Assembly (NCBI GenBank): GCA_947650285.1
Contig: CANTFL010001475.1
Coordinates: 496,001 to 560,000, forward strand
DNA: 64,000 bases
Source of the DNA: Hyaloperonospora brassicae
Lineage: Eukaryota > Oomycota > Peronosporomycetes > Peronosporales > Peronosporaceae
Reading direction: 5' to 3'
Shown: positions 48,458 through 59,476 of the stretch, piece after piece
Position numbering within the stretch: the stretch's first letter is position 1
How the letters are laid out: every line of letters begins with the position of its first letter
Notes under the pieces: model-generated
The model's input: the letters and a program-made list of their open reading frames with translations, nothing else
Told to the model about the DNA's origin: nothing
Databases searched by the model: none
Translations under genes and position numbers: made by a program

Positions 48458-49395
48458 GTGGGACGCAAGTGTTTAGTGCTTCTGCACATGTAAAAGCGTC
48501 TCACTTCCTGTTGTTGCTCCGCAACCTGAAGCTTAGCTTCATCTTTATCTTCAGCATAGCTGAGATCCATCGGTTCAGGCTTACAATAAGCCAAAGTATT
48601 TGCTAAGGCTGCCCTCACAAAGCTTGGTTTGTACCCATTCCAACCAAGTATGGCCGACTTAAAGATGTGCTTAGCATTCTGAGCGATGCTCACAGCCTCT
48701 TCAAAAGTAAAGGGATGGAATCGAAAGACCTCGGTTCTGGACACGCCAAAGCGAAGACCTTTCATGAAGACAGTCACACAGACGGTCTCAGGGAGAAGGC
48801 CCGACTGCATAGCAGCCATAAGAGTTCTCAACTCTTGGACATAGTCCGTCAACTCATTATTACCCTGACGAGTAGATAAGAAGCGTGATCGCACGCGATA
48901 AGCCTGGTTGGGCGGCTAGAAGACTCGCAAAAGGTCTAACTTGAGCAAGTCCCATGTGGGAAACGACAGGTCGACCGACGTGCCACACGTCATAGCCCAC
49001 TCTCTAGCTCTTCCATCGAGCTTGGATATAGCCAGCGAGACCCGCTGGTACTTAAGTGAGATAAGAACAGAGATCATGACCATCTCAATCCCACGTATTT
49101 AGATGGTTAGATTATCTCCCTCCTTCCCGGAGTAATATTTGAAATCCACCCGAAAGAGGACGAGGCTTAGCCTTTATATCTGGCATTGCCACTTAGCGTG
49201 TTGGGATAGCCGACGCTACTTGATTTTAGACCTGCCCTTAAAGGGCCGTTTCATACTGCATGAAGGTCTCGAATCGTGCATTTAGCACATCGGGACCTTG
49301 TGCAGCTAGAAAATCCACATAATTATGGCCTACGGACGCGGTCAGCTTATCAAGCGCGACCTTTTGAGCCTCAGTGAGTGTGTGGATTGCTCTAT
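48400..49395 (-). pseudogene. Gag of element 3
   Basis: 48894-48400 is the C-terminal half with a degenerate zinc knuckle (FYMCRSTKHLRPTC, first cysteine changed to F). The N-terminal half (48900-49395) can be aligned to element 2 only with frameshifts, and the start ATG has mutated (CTA for CAT on the plus strand). Confidence 0.75.
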
Positions 49396-49453
49396 CCTCA
49401 CAGAGGATCAGTCGTAGTGACTCAGGCGTAGATTGACTACGAGTGCTACTAAG

Positions 49454-49908
49454 TGTAGCGCAGCTACACAGCTCCTTAAGTCAGAGGAAGACGTAACGCT
49501 CAACGAGCAATTTGGTTCAGAAAACCCGACTTAGAGAGTCAATAAACTCAAAGAGATTACGATACATGTTCCAGGGGGACCAAACGATTAAAAAGAATCG
49601 TAGCACAGAGTGCTCAACAGCAGCTACCTTTACAGGCGTTGCTAGCTCTTACCGATCAAAGACGCCTCGTGAGTCTCTTGTCTTATGTTGATCAAAATGG
49701 AAACTGAACTTAATCTTTTTTATCTAAAAGAAAACCTCAGAACAACGTACTTGATCGATTCACTCCTGTTCTAATTATTACCTCCTAAACGATCTCTTAA
49801 TTCGGTGGCTGTCACACTTCAGCCCCCGACAATTGATATGGTGTTCCAATACCATTGTTCATGGGACTCCGTCCTTTGTGTACCACACATGTTATGTAAC
49901 CCGTTACA
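49454..49908 (-). repeat. Right (5') LTR of element 3
   Basis: TGTAGCG...CCCGTTACA; promoter-side LTR for the minus-strand transcript. It opens with TGTAGC-GCA-GCTACA, the same end hairpin as element 2, while the left LTR has TGTAGA there. Confidence 0.87.
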
Positions 49909-51035
49909 CACACCTGTTGTGTAACAGCGTTACATCTAATGTAAATATTTTGGCCTACGGCATAGTTGGCGAATATTCTAGAAATCTGGGCTGAATTGAT
50001 GTGTTGTTTGCTTCCATGACTCGTTGCACTTTCCAATAGGCCATTTACACGCTATTACACGCTTGCTCACATAAGATAACGTTTTGACTACTCAACGAGC
50101 TTTTAAAAAAATGCTGTAGCCTCCACTGGCTCAGCACTAAAATCCATTCGGTTTGAATGGCCAATACGATCCCAACGTCACAGCTCGGTATTTTAAATCT
50201 TATTTGGACAAAACGAAAGAACTCGGTCAGCGCTCCACGAGCGCGGGTGAGCAAGAAAAGAAAATGCGTGGGCGCAGCTAGACATTTTGTCTACTTACAA
50301 GAGGCATAAGGTCTGCACCTTCACCATTGGAGCTATTTCCTTTCATTTATGCCACCCTAAAATTGTCAAAGGTCTGCGGCTAACGCCCACGAACTAATAT
50401 TTTGTCTAACCGTGTTTGTTGCTGAGAGTCATTTTGCACTTGTGGGGCACTTACGCGGTACCATCATATGTGCGTTATGTGATAGTTCAGTTGACTACTT
50501 TTTTACTTAATCTTGCACTTAAACCCGTCATTACGTTCTGATTGAACTTGAAAAAGGTACAAGTGGCCGCATATATTAAACCGCTTCAATATTGGTCCGA
50601 GACTACCATCGGAAAGTATACACAAAGGCACGAATAGATTTGACATCGCCTATATTAACCATCAATACTTTCACCTGCTTGGATCAAAAATGCCTTAGAC
50701 GCAACGATTGTGTCATGCAAAATAATTTAGGTAACCAAAATGAAGAGGATGCCGTAAATGTGGACCACAGCCAACCAAGAACCGGTAAAAAAGAAACTCC
50801 TTTTTAAGCATTTGGCCATTTGATCCATAAGATTGCATGAGTACACTACTCTATAGCTACAAATCTTACCGGGGCTGCGTTTGCATGATGCAACTTGCAT
50901 GAGGACACCGGAATAAGTATTGCCAAAGTGGCAAGATCGTGTTATCTTAAAACGCACTTGTGAGGCACATTATTCAGCGATAGCTATTCCACGTCAAACC
51001 GTTTTATCTACCTGTGAAGTATCACTTGTTCGAAA
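49909..51035. other. No gene recognised
   Basis: A TGTAACAGCGTTACA motif at 49919-49933, just outside the LTR, resembles an LTR tip and may be a scrap of another copy. Otherwise only short open frames. Confidence 0.45.
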
Positions 51036-51475
51036 TGTAACGGGGCACGCCTTGTGTCAATTCGACACAAAATTGTGTGCACCCGACGTCACGTACACGT
51101 GGCGAGCAAGCGCAGCGAAGTAGGATTAACTCGAATGCTCTGTCAAAGGGAAAACGTAGACCTGTATTTAATATAGTTAAGCTTCTTACTAAATCACCTT
51201 TCGTCTTAATCTGACATTATTAAACTACAATCCCCTATGTGGGTCTCTTGCTCACCACCCATTGCGCGCGTCCAGCAGCGATTGGTGGTTGATTTGGTTG
51301 ATGTAAATGTTACATCAACCAAGAAGTGGAGCACCCACGAATATTACCCTTGGTGGGAATTTATCGACAACACCACCTCTTCTCGAGTGATGTTGAATGA
51401 ATATTATCAAAAATAGATAATACTCAAAAATGAAACTTTATATTAATTTTTATGTGAAGGGATCACCCCGTTACA
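51036..51475 (-). repeat. Solo LTR of the element 4 superfamily, minus strand
   Basis: Starts TGTAACGGGGCACG, ends CACCCCGTTACA. It shares the CACCACCCATTGCGCGCG core with 28397-28838. It has a perfect 11-bp-arm hairpin (51296-51320). The target duplication reads CGAAA on the left; on the right it is CGAG followed, after removal of the inserted TIR element, by A, giving 4 of 5 matches. Confidence 0.85.
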
Positions 51476-51478
51476 CGA

Positions 51479-51646
51479 GGGGAAATCGTAAAAAACACCA
51501 GTGTTCGCCTAAAAAGCACCGTTACGATGAGTCTATCCATTAACTTTGTTTAATATATACACTAAATGGTAAAGAAAATACCACTTTCGATTGAACTTTG
51601 CTAGAAACGTTTCTAAGATAAGTCGGACCCTCCGCATTTTACCCGG
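51479..51646 (+). repeat. Left TIR of the MULE-like element
   Basis: Starts GGGGAAATCGTAAAAAACAC; an open frame just inside on the minus strand (51878-51639) has no recognised motif. Confidence 0.85.
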
Positions 51647-53206
51647 ACTGCAGTCCCAATTTGTTGATAGCCTGCTCAGGGCCTAGCCCTTGCATACGCT
51701 CAGCAATCGCTGCACGTGCATACCGACACGTCGACTGTGTCACGGCGCATTCATCAATATTGCTCCTGTACTTCTCATTCTCGGTCATCCCTCCCGCCGT
51801 CTTCAAAGATCGCCACCAATCATCTGAGTAAACAATAGTAGTAAACGGGGGACGGTCCGTTGCAGTCGGTGGAGTCATAGCCGAAGAAATGCGAGAAAGA
51901 TAAAAAAATTGTGCTTTTCAGATGTGGCTGATGACTGAGTGACTAACAAACTAAACCACATTTTGTTGTGTAAATTGCTTTTGCTGGTATTTTTCTATGT
52001 ATCGTTATTATTGATGTTGAGCAGACCCACGCTGGTGTCGCGTTCTGGGAGTTTATCAAGTCTTTTGCTGGTGCAAAGTTTTTACTACTAGTAGAGTCCA
52101 GGTACGTGGGTGTGCGTAAAGGAAAATGAGGTACGAGAACTGACAGCTGGTTAATAATGTTCCGGCGATGGTTGCAGGAAGCCTGGAGCGATCATGGTCA
52201 CCATGATCGACTTAATGCGAAGGTTTATAAACGTGTCGATGCGACTTACGGTGTCCGCGATCAACCCGACGTTGCTTGCTTCTTGTATTGGCACAATGCA
52301 TTAGGTCCTTGCGATGCCGTGTGAAATACATACCATCGATATTGGAGCTAAATAATATGTGTTGTTAACGAGACTGCAGTATATGGCACCGGTCTACTTG
52401 AATTCACGATGGCACAAGCCGTCCTAATTCCCATCGGCGTTTACTGCGGTATTATAACATGGTTATACTTGTTCTCCTCTTGAGGAAGTAATAGCAGGTT
52501 GGTAATGCTGCTGCTGACAGGTTTTGTGCAACACGGCTAACTAGCGTCGCGTGTGTATTTTAGATTTGATATGGCACGACCGATCACACCATATATTAAA
52601 TTGCGTGGGTTGGTCTACTTTCTGCTTGCACGAGATATCTTTTGCGCAAAGCCATCGTTGGATTACTTTTTGTTGACTCCCATAGATGATGCCGAGGAGA
52701 CATGTCCTTGCCAACGTTATGCTAAGGAGAGCGTCAATAGTCCATATTAATAACTAATGGGTGTGTAAAAATGTAGATGCTGTTGGAAATACCGCCACCA
52801 TCTTAAATTTCGCTCTCACAGCGACGACGCAGCCAATCCCGCCACTGCAAAGAATTTCTCTTCCGAGGCCGCTTATGTTTCAACAGCAGCAAGCTCCACC
52901 GGTTCAGAAATCGTCGCTGCAGATGTTGCCGTCACGCCCTTGGCTTGTACCTGTGCCGTTGCAGGAGCCGTCTTCTCGCAAGTGAAGACTGCAGTCCGTT
53001 TAAGAGATAGAGGGGAACAGACTGTCTATTATACGAAATTATGGTGTACAAGACGTCTAGAAAGATCTAAGCCAGGATAGCAACGCCGGTGTCGAATGAT
53101 CCGGTGGTTGGACGAGTCTCACCGCTGTGTGCGGTGCTCTATATGGGGCCATGGTGAGCAGCCCGATGCATTGCATTAGACCAGATCCGGACACCTGGGT
53201 GTGTAG

Positions 53207-53625
53207 CTACCTACACTCCCGCATCGCTAGTGCGTGTAATTGCCGAAAACTTTGAACTATGTATTCGTACATACTTCCGCCAAAGTGACGGAAAGACCTT
53301 CGTGAGCGACCCGATCGCGCTAAACCCATATAATCGTGATAAATATTAAACATAATACCCAACACATCCGCTTCCATTGACACACATAAGCCTCCATTGA
53401 ATGTCCAAACGCGCTCAGCAGTCGCCGTGAAATGATCGGATTCAACGGCGGGGACGTCCGTGACATGCAAAAGCTCGCATGAAGCTGCATACTGGTCGGA
53501 GTTCCCGTGCATCCGGTCCAGTAGGTTATGCGTGTAAGTCAGCAGCCCTGGGCGTTTGGACAACCCCAAAAAATGTGATCCAAAGTCTCTCCTTATGCCC
53601 GCGACAGACCGAAGGTGTTCGACCG
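53207..53625 (-). pseudogene. Non-LTR retrotransposon RT C-terminal zinc region, captured fragment
   Basis: The complement reads, with one frame change and one TGG-to-TGA stop, ECGRTPSVCRGHKE then TLDHIFWGCPNAQGC, the cysteine/histidine motif found after the RT domain of LINE-type elements. It then continues as a helical frame to 53207. It lies inside the TIR element next to its right TIR. Confidence 0.5.
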
Positions 53626-53629
53626 CATT

Positions 53630-53797
53630 CCGGTCAAAAAGCGGAGGGTCCGACTTATCTTAGAAACGTTTCTAGCGAAGTTCAATTGATAGTGGTATTT
53701 TCTTTAACATTTTGTGGATATATTAAACAAGGTTAATGGATAGCCTCATCGTAACGGTGCTTTTTAGGCGAGCACTGGTGTTTTTTAATGATTCCCC
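53630..53797 (-). repeat. Right TIR of the MULE-like element
   Basis: Inverted copy of 51479-51646, ending CCCC before the TTACACGA duplication. Confidence 0.85.
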
Positions 53798-53892
53798 TTA
53801 CACGAGAGCCGAAAAGGCAAAAAAAACGGCATCGCAGGAGGCGGATGTTGACCTGGCGTGGTGTTTCACTCAATTGAACCTCAGCGGAAAGT

Positions 53893-53974
53893 GTTTTTTT
53901 TGCTGTAAAAGAGCTAGTGCAACGGTACTAAAAGAAAGGTTTTTTATGCTGTAAAAGAGCTGGTGCAATGGTGC
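53893..53974. repeat. Two copies of a ~35-bp repeat beside element 4
   Basis: TTTGCTGTAAAAGAGCTAGT at about 53897 recurs as TATGCTGTAAAAGAGCTGGT at about 53944. The second copy and DNA right of element 4 (61972-61990) form an inverted repeat across the insertion. Confidence 0.7.
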
Positions 53975-53978
53975 CAAG

Positions 53979-54373
53979 TGTAACGGGGCAGTCCGTTACA
54001 TGGAAATTGTCATTATAGAGATAATGACAATAAAGAATATTATGTTGAATATTCTTTCAACAATATCACCAATAGTGGTGATATTGATGGGTCGACCAAA
54101 GAGTCTGTTCATTGGTTGATATCTTGATGATATCAACCCACCAATCGCCGCAAGACGCGCGCAATGAGTGGTGACGAGACGTCACCATACACTCAGTTAT
54201 ATTAGCATAATTAAGTTAAGTCAAACAGAGAGACAGTGGTTAAAAGACTTAATTATATCAATATAACAGTTCTACTTTTACCTTATCTACGCTTACTCGT
54301 TTGCCTCGTGTACGTCTGTCGGGGCGCACCGATACCCTTGTGTTAAGTTCACGCAAGGGTGTGCCCCGTTTTA
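53979..54373 (+). repeat. 5' LTR of element 4
   Basis: About a dozen differences from the 3' LTR. Perfect hairpins inside it: 54006-54031 (11-bp arms), 54032-54057 (10), 54061-54086 (11), 54114-54138 (10), 54169-54187 (8). The final bases read GTTTTA rather than GTTACA. A candidate primer-binding site TGGCAGCACTTTG follows at 54376, but no tRNA was matched. Confidence 0.93.
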
Positions 54374-54417
54374 CCTGGCAGCACTTTGTAGTCCTTCCAA
54401 GGACCACAACATCCAAC

Positions 54418-55578
54418 ATGAACATGTTGGATGATGAAGAGACCTTTCACGCCACGCGTGAAGGGTTAGACCATTTGAGCGACATTGAATGGGGTGCGGT
54501 AGAACGAATGAAATCTACCGTAGCCGAGTTCGCCATTAGCGCCATGTTGGAGTCTCTAGACAGAGACCAACAACATGCCGCTATAGCCAAGTTCATTCAA
54601 CATGAACTTGTCGCCGAAAGGGAGAAAGTAGCCTTGCTTCATCAGCAAGGCTCTCAACAGGCCGAGCAGTTGAGAGAACTCGGTGCTCAACAGACAGAGC
54701 TGTTGAGACAGCAGCAATTTCATGCTGCTGTGGGCGGGACGGCGCATGCGCGTCGTCCCGAAGTCATGAAAGTTGACATCTCCAAATGCAGTGGAGTCCC
54801 GGAAGAATCCCTTTTACTGTGGTTTGTCGAACTCGACAGAGCCCTAAGGGCTCGTCGAGTCGAAGATGAGCAAATGAAACTCACATTTGCTCAGACCCTC
54901 TTGGCAGGACGTGTCAAAACTTGGTCCCTGGGACTCGAGAGTAGCGACCCAAATGTGTTTAGGTCGCTAGATGACTTCAAGTCCCGGCTCAGACAAACGT
55001 TTGAGCCTCCACGGGCTGAGTTCAGGGCTCGTTCAGAGCTCCTGAAACTCAAGCAGGGTAAGCGTGATGTGCACGCTTACGCACAACATATACGACTCCT
55101 CGCGAGTAGTATAACTGCAAACCCAGTTCATGAACACACGTTGATTACGGTGTTCATGCAAGGGATCGCAGAAGGGCCCGTCAGGAGCCACCTGCTCCGC
55201 CTTGAGCTGAATACGCTTAAAAAAGCGATATCCGCCGCGGAACAGAAAGACTTAAGCATGAGACAGGCTCATGCTAGCACAAACTATTATCGTCCACCAA
55301 GACGAAAAGAGACCGGAGGTCCAGAACCAATGGACCTCTGTTATGTTGAGAGCGAGAGACCTCGCTCTTCAAACAACAAGCGATTGCAGAAGTGCAATCG
55401 CTGTCAGAAGTTAGGGCACTACGCATACGAGTGTAGTGCTCCACGCCCAGTACCAAACAGTACTGAGCGAAATGGACGACCATTTGCCAGAAAGGGCAAT
55501 GGGCGTAGGTCCAGCGCTGTTGCGAAGCCGCAACAGCGAAACGGACCACAAAAAATGGTCGGGGTCAGTAGGGGCTGA
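54418..55578 (+). CDS. Gag polyprotein of element 4 (386 aa, open)
   Basis: The start ATG at 54418 lies in a perfect inverted repeat (54410-54433); a second in-frame ATG follows two codons later. The protein has a glutamine-rich coiled-coil (about residues 60-105, HQQGSQQAEQLRELGAQQTE), a capsid-like core (WFVELDRALRARRVEDEQM, FRSLDDFKSRLRQTFEPP, LLKLKQGKRDVHAYAQHIRL) and a CCHC knuckle CNRCQKLGHYAYEC (C-x2-C-x4-H-x4-C). It should form the particle and package RNA. The stop codon lies in the loop of another hairpin (55565-55590). Pol overlaps in the +1 frame, implying frameshifting. At least 15 perfect hairpins with arms of 8 bp or more lie within this gene. Confidence 0.93.
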   Translation: MNMLDDEETFHATREGLDHLSDIEWGAVERMKSTVAEFAISAMLESLDRDQQHAAIAKFIQHELVAEREKVALLHQQGSQQAEQLRELGAQQTELLRQQQFHAAVGGTAHARRPEVMKVDISKCSGVPEESLLLWFVELDRALRARRVEDEQMKLTFAQTLLAGRVKTWSLGLESSDPNVFRSLDDFKSRLRQTFEPPRAEFRARSELLKLKQGKRDVHAYAQHIRLLASSITANPVHEHTLITVFMQGIAEGPVRSHLLRLELNTLKKAISAAEQKDLSMRQAHASTNYYRPPRRKETGGPEPMDLCYVESERPRSSNNKRLQKCNRCQKLGHYAYECSAPRPVPNSTERNGRPFARKGNGRRSSAVAKPQQRNGPQKMVGVSRG

Positions 55579-55972
55579 GAGCCCTACTGATCCAGAAACC
55601 TCAAGAGAATTTGCAAATCTCTTGACGAAAGTTGATCCAGATACACAATCATTGTGTGTCTCTGCACCTGGTGATGACGTTTCGCTCATCACCTTGAAGT
55701 TGGAAGCGACAAATGACTTGTCGCTTCGTGCCCTAGTAGACTGTGGGGCGTCGAACAAGTTTGATCGTCGCCAGTCACTAGAGGGTCGTAGGCTCAAGTT
55801 CGTCGAGCTCGACATTCCCCTCACGAGGATGACGGTGCGCCTTGCAACAGGCGCATCGATTATCGTTAAGAAACGTGTAGTCGGAATCCACTACGCGTTA
55901 GAGGGCGAACATTACGATGATGACTTCATCGTACTAGATCTGGATGACAGATTTGATGTCATCCTGGGATAA
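55436..55972 (+). pseudogene. Aspartic protease of element 4
   Basis: +1 frame overlapping the end of gag. LRALVDCGASNKFDRRQSLE contains the DCG form of the retropepsin active site, followed by flap-like VRLATGASIIVKK and the late motif DLDDRFDVILG. A TAA (55970-55972) then stops pol; the next codons (PWLRKYEP) continue the family sequence, so this is one nonsense change. Confidence 0.85.
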
Positions 55973-56634
55973 CCTTGGCTCAGAAAGTACGAGCCAAGGG
56001 TGAGCTGGCAGCATCGATCCGTGAAGATGCCTGCCACTTGTTCATCTGATGGCCATCTGATGAATATCTTGGAGCGTCCACAAGCGTGTGGATGTTCTGC
56101 GAGTGAGTGCAATGGACTCACTTGCGGTTCGGTCGTTAGCACGACTGCACAAGATCACATTGTAGTTGATCACTACACTGTGGAGAAAGATCCCGGAGGC
56201 TGTACAGGAGTACAGGCTGCGCCGAAGGTCCACCAATAGAATAAGTCGAATGGACTGGGACATGGATGCTTGCCTAGCGGGAAGCATCTTAGACAGAAGA
56301 AACCTGTTGCCTCCAGAAGGCAACATGGAAATCGTAGGTCGACTGGAGAGTCGACCGTAGAGGATCGGTGCCTGACTGTAGTTGCACAGCCACAGTCGGA
56401 AGACGTCGAGGGAATAAGTCCCAACGTACTTGAGGAAGGAATTCCTCAATAGTCGCTTGCTGAGGGATCAGGCCCTCAGCAACCTGTGGAAGCAAGTTCC
56501 CAGGAAGAAACCGAGACGTTGAACGCCTTGGTCAATGACGGATCAAGCGTAGGCGCTTATACGCTTGATCTGATTGTGCCTCCGAAGTTAACTTCGGAGA
56601 TAACTCAATTACCAACGCTAGAATTAAACGGCTC
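55973..56634 (+). pseudogene. Pol linker of element 4
   Basis: Hydrophilic pieces between protease and RT, readable only with frame changes. It still contains many perfect inverted repeats, for example 56541-56570 with 11-bp arms and a 20-bp palindrome at 56580-56599. Confidence 0.65.
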
Positions 56635-57490
56635 TTGCGTGATCTGCTCACTGGCAAAGTCAAGCAGATCTGCATACTCGTCAAGGAGGATGAGTATGTG
56701 GCCGATATTCGGTCGGCAACGGTATTTGCTGAGAACGAAAGCGTTCTCAGCAGCTCATCGATGGACGAAAGTGTCCTCGATGAGAAGACTCGGATCGAGC
56801 GATACACATCTCAATCCTGGGAGTCACTTCAGGCAAATCCTTTGTATAAGGATTTGATCGAGTTCAGGGATGTGTTCCCTGAATCCGTACCTTGCGAGTT
56901 GCCTAAGGACAAAGGCACTCGACACGAGATCGAGATCAAACCAGGCTCGAAGTACTGTGTCATGAAGCAGTGGCCACTGCCTCGCAAACAAGTACAAGCG
57001 ATCGACAAGTAGCTCGCTTAGCAGCGGGTCATGTGAGGGAATCAACATCCCCTCACAGCTCTCCGACCTTCTGTGCGCGAAAGTCCACATGAGGGTGGCG
57101 GATAGTGCACGTATTCGACAAGTTGAATGCTGCAACGGTACCGGCTCAGACGCCGATACCGAGAAAGAACGTAATCATAGATGGTATGTCAAAGAGTACC
57201 ATCTTTTCGTGTATGGATCTGATGGGTGGATTCTATCAGATCCTCATGCGTGTACGGGAAATACCGGACACAGCAATGATCACCCCCAGCGGTATGCTGC
57301 GGGCGTGGCTAGTGATGCCACAGAGGCTGATTAATGTCCCTGAAACATTCAACAGATGTGAAACAAATCTGTTGAGACCGGTGCGAGACTTCGCACCGAG
57401 TTACTTCGACGATGTGCTCGTCCATAGCCGGGATATGGACGGAGGGACGACGTTGAGATTCATAGAACTCATGTTCGTCAGGTTCTTCAA
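56635..57490 (+). pseudogene. Reverse transcriptase of element 4
   Basis: 56635-57012 holds the approach and first motif (GSKYCVMKQWPLPRKQVQAI). 57105 onward has FDKLNAATVPAQTPIPRKNV, STIFSCMDLMGGFYQILMR and the catalytic YFDD at 57402-57413 (SYFDDVLVHSRDM). About 90 bp between the pieces contain stops. It copies element RNA to DNA. Confidence 0.88.
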
Positions 57491-57493
57491 CTT

Positions 57494-58354
57494 ATGCGCA
57501 AGCATAAGTTGTATGCCAATCTCAAGAAGTGTATATTCGCGGCAAGCGAAATACCACTTCTTGGGTGCATCGTGGGTAAATACGGCGTACGCCCTGATCC
57601 CGAAAAGATCAAGGCGATCACCGACTGGCCAGTGCCAGTCGATGTCAAGGGACTAAGGAAGTTTCTTCGGCTAGCGGCGTACTTGAACAAGTACTCGCGC
57701 AACTACGCCGAGATGACTGTTCATCTTTCTTGCTTGCTCAAGAAAAATTTCAAGTGGTCATGGAACTCTGAGTGCCAGCGTTCCTTTAAAGGTATCAAGC
57801 GAAGATTGATGCAGTCGCCGATCTTGGCGATTGCAGATCAGGACAGACCAGCTCATGTGGTCTGTGACGCCAGCGATTTTGCAATCGGCTGTGCGTTAAT
57901 GCAGCTCGACGCAGATGGCGCGGAGCGCGTCATCTGCTATCAGTCGCGTCAGCTGCAGGCAGCTGGGCGCAATTACCCAGTGCAAGACAAGGAACCCCTT
58001 GCCATGAAGTACGCACTGGCTAAGTTTCGCGTCTATCTATTGGGAGATAGACCGTTTGTTGTCTATACGGACCATGCGTCATTACGCACGGCCGCAAACA
58101 GCCCACACCTCTCGCAATTGATGGCGAGGTGGCTGTCTTTCTTCGCGGAGTATAACTTCTCCGTGGAGTATAAACCAGAGCGACTAAAAGTCGTCGCTGA
58201 TGCGCTCTCGCGCCGGCCCGATTTCGAGCCGGACGCACAACCAAACAGTGAGGATAAGCCACTGTTGCGACACTGTCAGTCAGTGTCCCGTCGTCAAGAT
58301 TACTTGACGACGTACGAAAGGCATACGCAGAAGATAAAGATCTTCTGCGATTGA
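57494..58354 (+). CDS. RT thumb and RNase H of element 4
   Basis: Open 286-codon segment: KLYANLKKCIFAASEIPLLG, IKAITDWPVPVDVKGLRKFL (thumb/connection), VVCDASDFAIGCALMQLDAD with the first RNase H aspartate, YPVQDKEPLAMKYALAKFRV (the usual KELLAM glutamate is shifted to KEPLAM), FVVYTDHASLRTA, and the end VVADALSRRPDFEP. It removes RNA from the hybrid. It is part of pol rather than a separate gene; the first codon is a frame entry, not a true start. Confidence 0.85.
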   Translation: MRKHKLYANLKKCIFAASEIPLLGCIVGKYGVRPDPEKIKAITDWPVPVDVKGLRKFLRLAAYLNKYSRNYAEMTVHLSCLLKKNFKWSWNSECQRSFKGIKRRLMQSPILAIADQDRPAHVVCDASDFAIGCALMQLDADGAERVICYQSRQLQAAGRNYPVQDKEPLAMKYALAKFRVYLLGDRPFVVYTDHASLRTAANSPHLSQLMARWLSFFAEYNFSVEYKPERLKVVADALSRRPDFEPDAQPNSEDKPLLRHCQSVSRRQDYLTTYERHTQKIKIFCD

Positions 58355-58446
58355 TGGATCATCTGGTGAATCCATCCAGTAAATCAGTGAGGGATTTACC
58401 AGCTTTGTACCGATCCTCATCGGATCGGTATAGTTAACGCAACGGA

Positions 58447-59373
58447 TTGCTGTACTATACAGCTATTGCCGACGACAAGCCTCGTGTCGTCGTACCCGCT
58501 CATCATGATTTGCGTTTATGCATCATGTATGAGTGTCACGATGCCCCAACAGACGGCCATCGTGGTAGAGAAAAGACTTACCTCACGGTAAGTCGTGACT
58601 TTTACTGGCCACGCCAGTATCAGTTTGTACGCAAGTACATACGTGCTTGCGAGGTTTGTCAACGGTTGAAGCCTAGCCCTTCATCCCGTGCTCCATTGCA
58701 GCCTCTGCCTGTTCCGACAGAGTGCTGGTAGTCCGTTTCAATGGACTTCGTCTTCGGTTTTCCCGAAGACGCTCACAAGAATAATATTATTCTTGTGTTT
58801 GTTGACCGGTTCAGCAAGATGGTCCATCTTGCTGCTGTCCCCGAGTCGATCAAGGCTCAGGGTTGTGCTCATGTCTTTCTCGACACGGTCTTCAGACTCC
58901 ACGGGCTACCCCGTGAACTCGTATCCGACCGTGACCCTCAGTTCACGGCGGCATTTTGGCAAACCGTGTTCCATTATCTCGGAACACGATTGAAGATGTC
59001 CACTTCTGACCATCCCAAAACAGATGGTCAGACGGAACGTGCGAACCGTGTCCTCGAAGAGATCCTTCGAGGATATGTCCACTCGTTTCCGAGTTGGAGC
59101 GAATTTCTACCCATGGTGGAATTCGCCATCAATAACTCGGTGCATGCTTCAACACAGCACACACCGTTTTACTTGAATGGCCTACGCCATCCACGAGTGC
59201 CCACCCTTATAGAGTGTAACTCTTGGATAAGGGGGGGGGGACTCGCTCGAGCAAAAACCGTTTTGGCCCTTGCTCATCACGTGTCGACGCAAACGTCGTC
59301 ACGTATGATGCCGATGTCGATCAGGTCGACATCGATGAAGAAAATCACCTCAATAATAGCGACGACGCTATAG
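58447..59373 (+). pseudogene. Integrase of element 4
   Basis: 58447-58731 is the HHCC domain (YECHDAPTDGHRGREKTYL, YIRACEVCQRLKP); a stop ends it. 58741-59373 is the catalytic core: SMDFVFGFPEDAHKNN (first aspartate), LVSDRDPQFTAAFWQ (second), DHPKTDGQTERANRVLEE (glutamate), and FAINNSVHASTQHTPFYLNG. A run of ten G at about 59231-59240 is followed by a frame change. Confidence 0.87.
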
Positions 59374-59476
59374 TGATTCAGATGATGATGACGATGCTGG
59401 TATATTCAGCATAGTCAACGATGATTTCAGCGAGGGAGAAGACAACCCCGATGAAGAAGAGAAGAATCTCTTAGCA

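Larger units (their letters stand above)
42329..49908 (-). mobile_element. Ty3/Gypsy LTR retrotransposon, element 3 (relative of element 2)
   Basis: 455/456-bp LTRs at both ends (42329-42784, 49454-49908) are nearly identical. Inside, right to left: gag, protease, RT, RNase H, integrase and chromodomain on the minus strand; an ORF on the plus strand lies next to the left LTR. Most coding parts are broken. Coding parts align with element 2 throughout, with more decay. Flanks (ATCTAC left, CACAC right) do not show a target duplication, so the ends may have been altered. Confidence 0.88.
51479..53797. mobile_element. DNA transposon with 168-bp TIRs, MULE-like, 2.3 kb
   Basis: 51479-51646 and 53630-53797 are inverted copies of each other (about 16 mismatches in 168 by hand). 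TTACACGA flanks both ends (51471-51478 and 53798-53805), extended by one G on both sides, so the target duplication is 8 or 9 bp. Long TIRs with a 9-bp duplication fit Mutator-like elements; 8 bp would also fit hAT but those have short TIRs. No transposase is recognisable inside, so it is probably non-autonomous. It landed on the very end of the solo LTR. Confidence 0.85.

Noticed and set aside
49919..49933. Further solo LTR start (TGTAACAGCGTTACA)
   Set aside because: Only the tip matches; no conserved LTR core follows.
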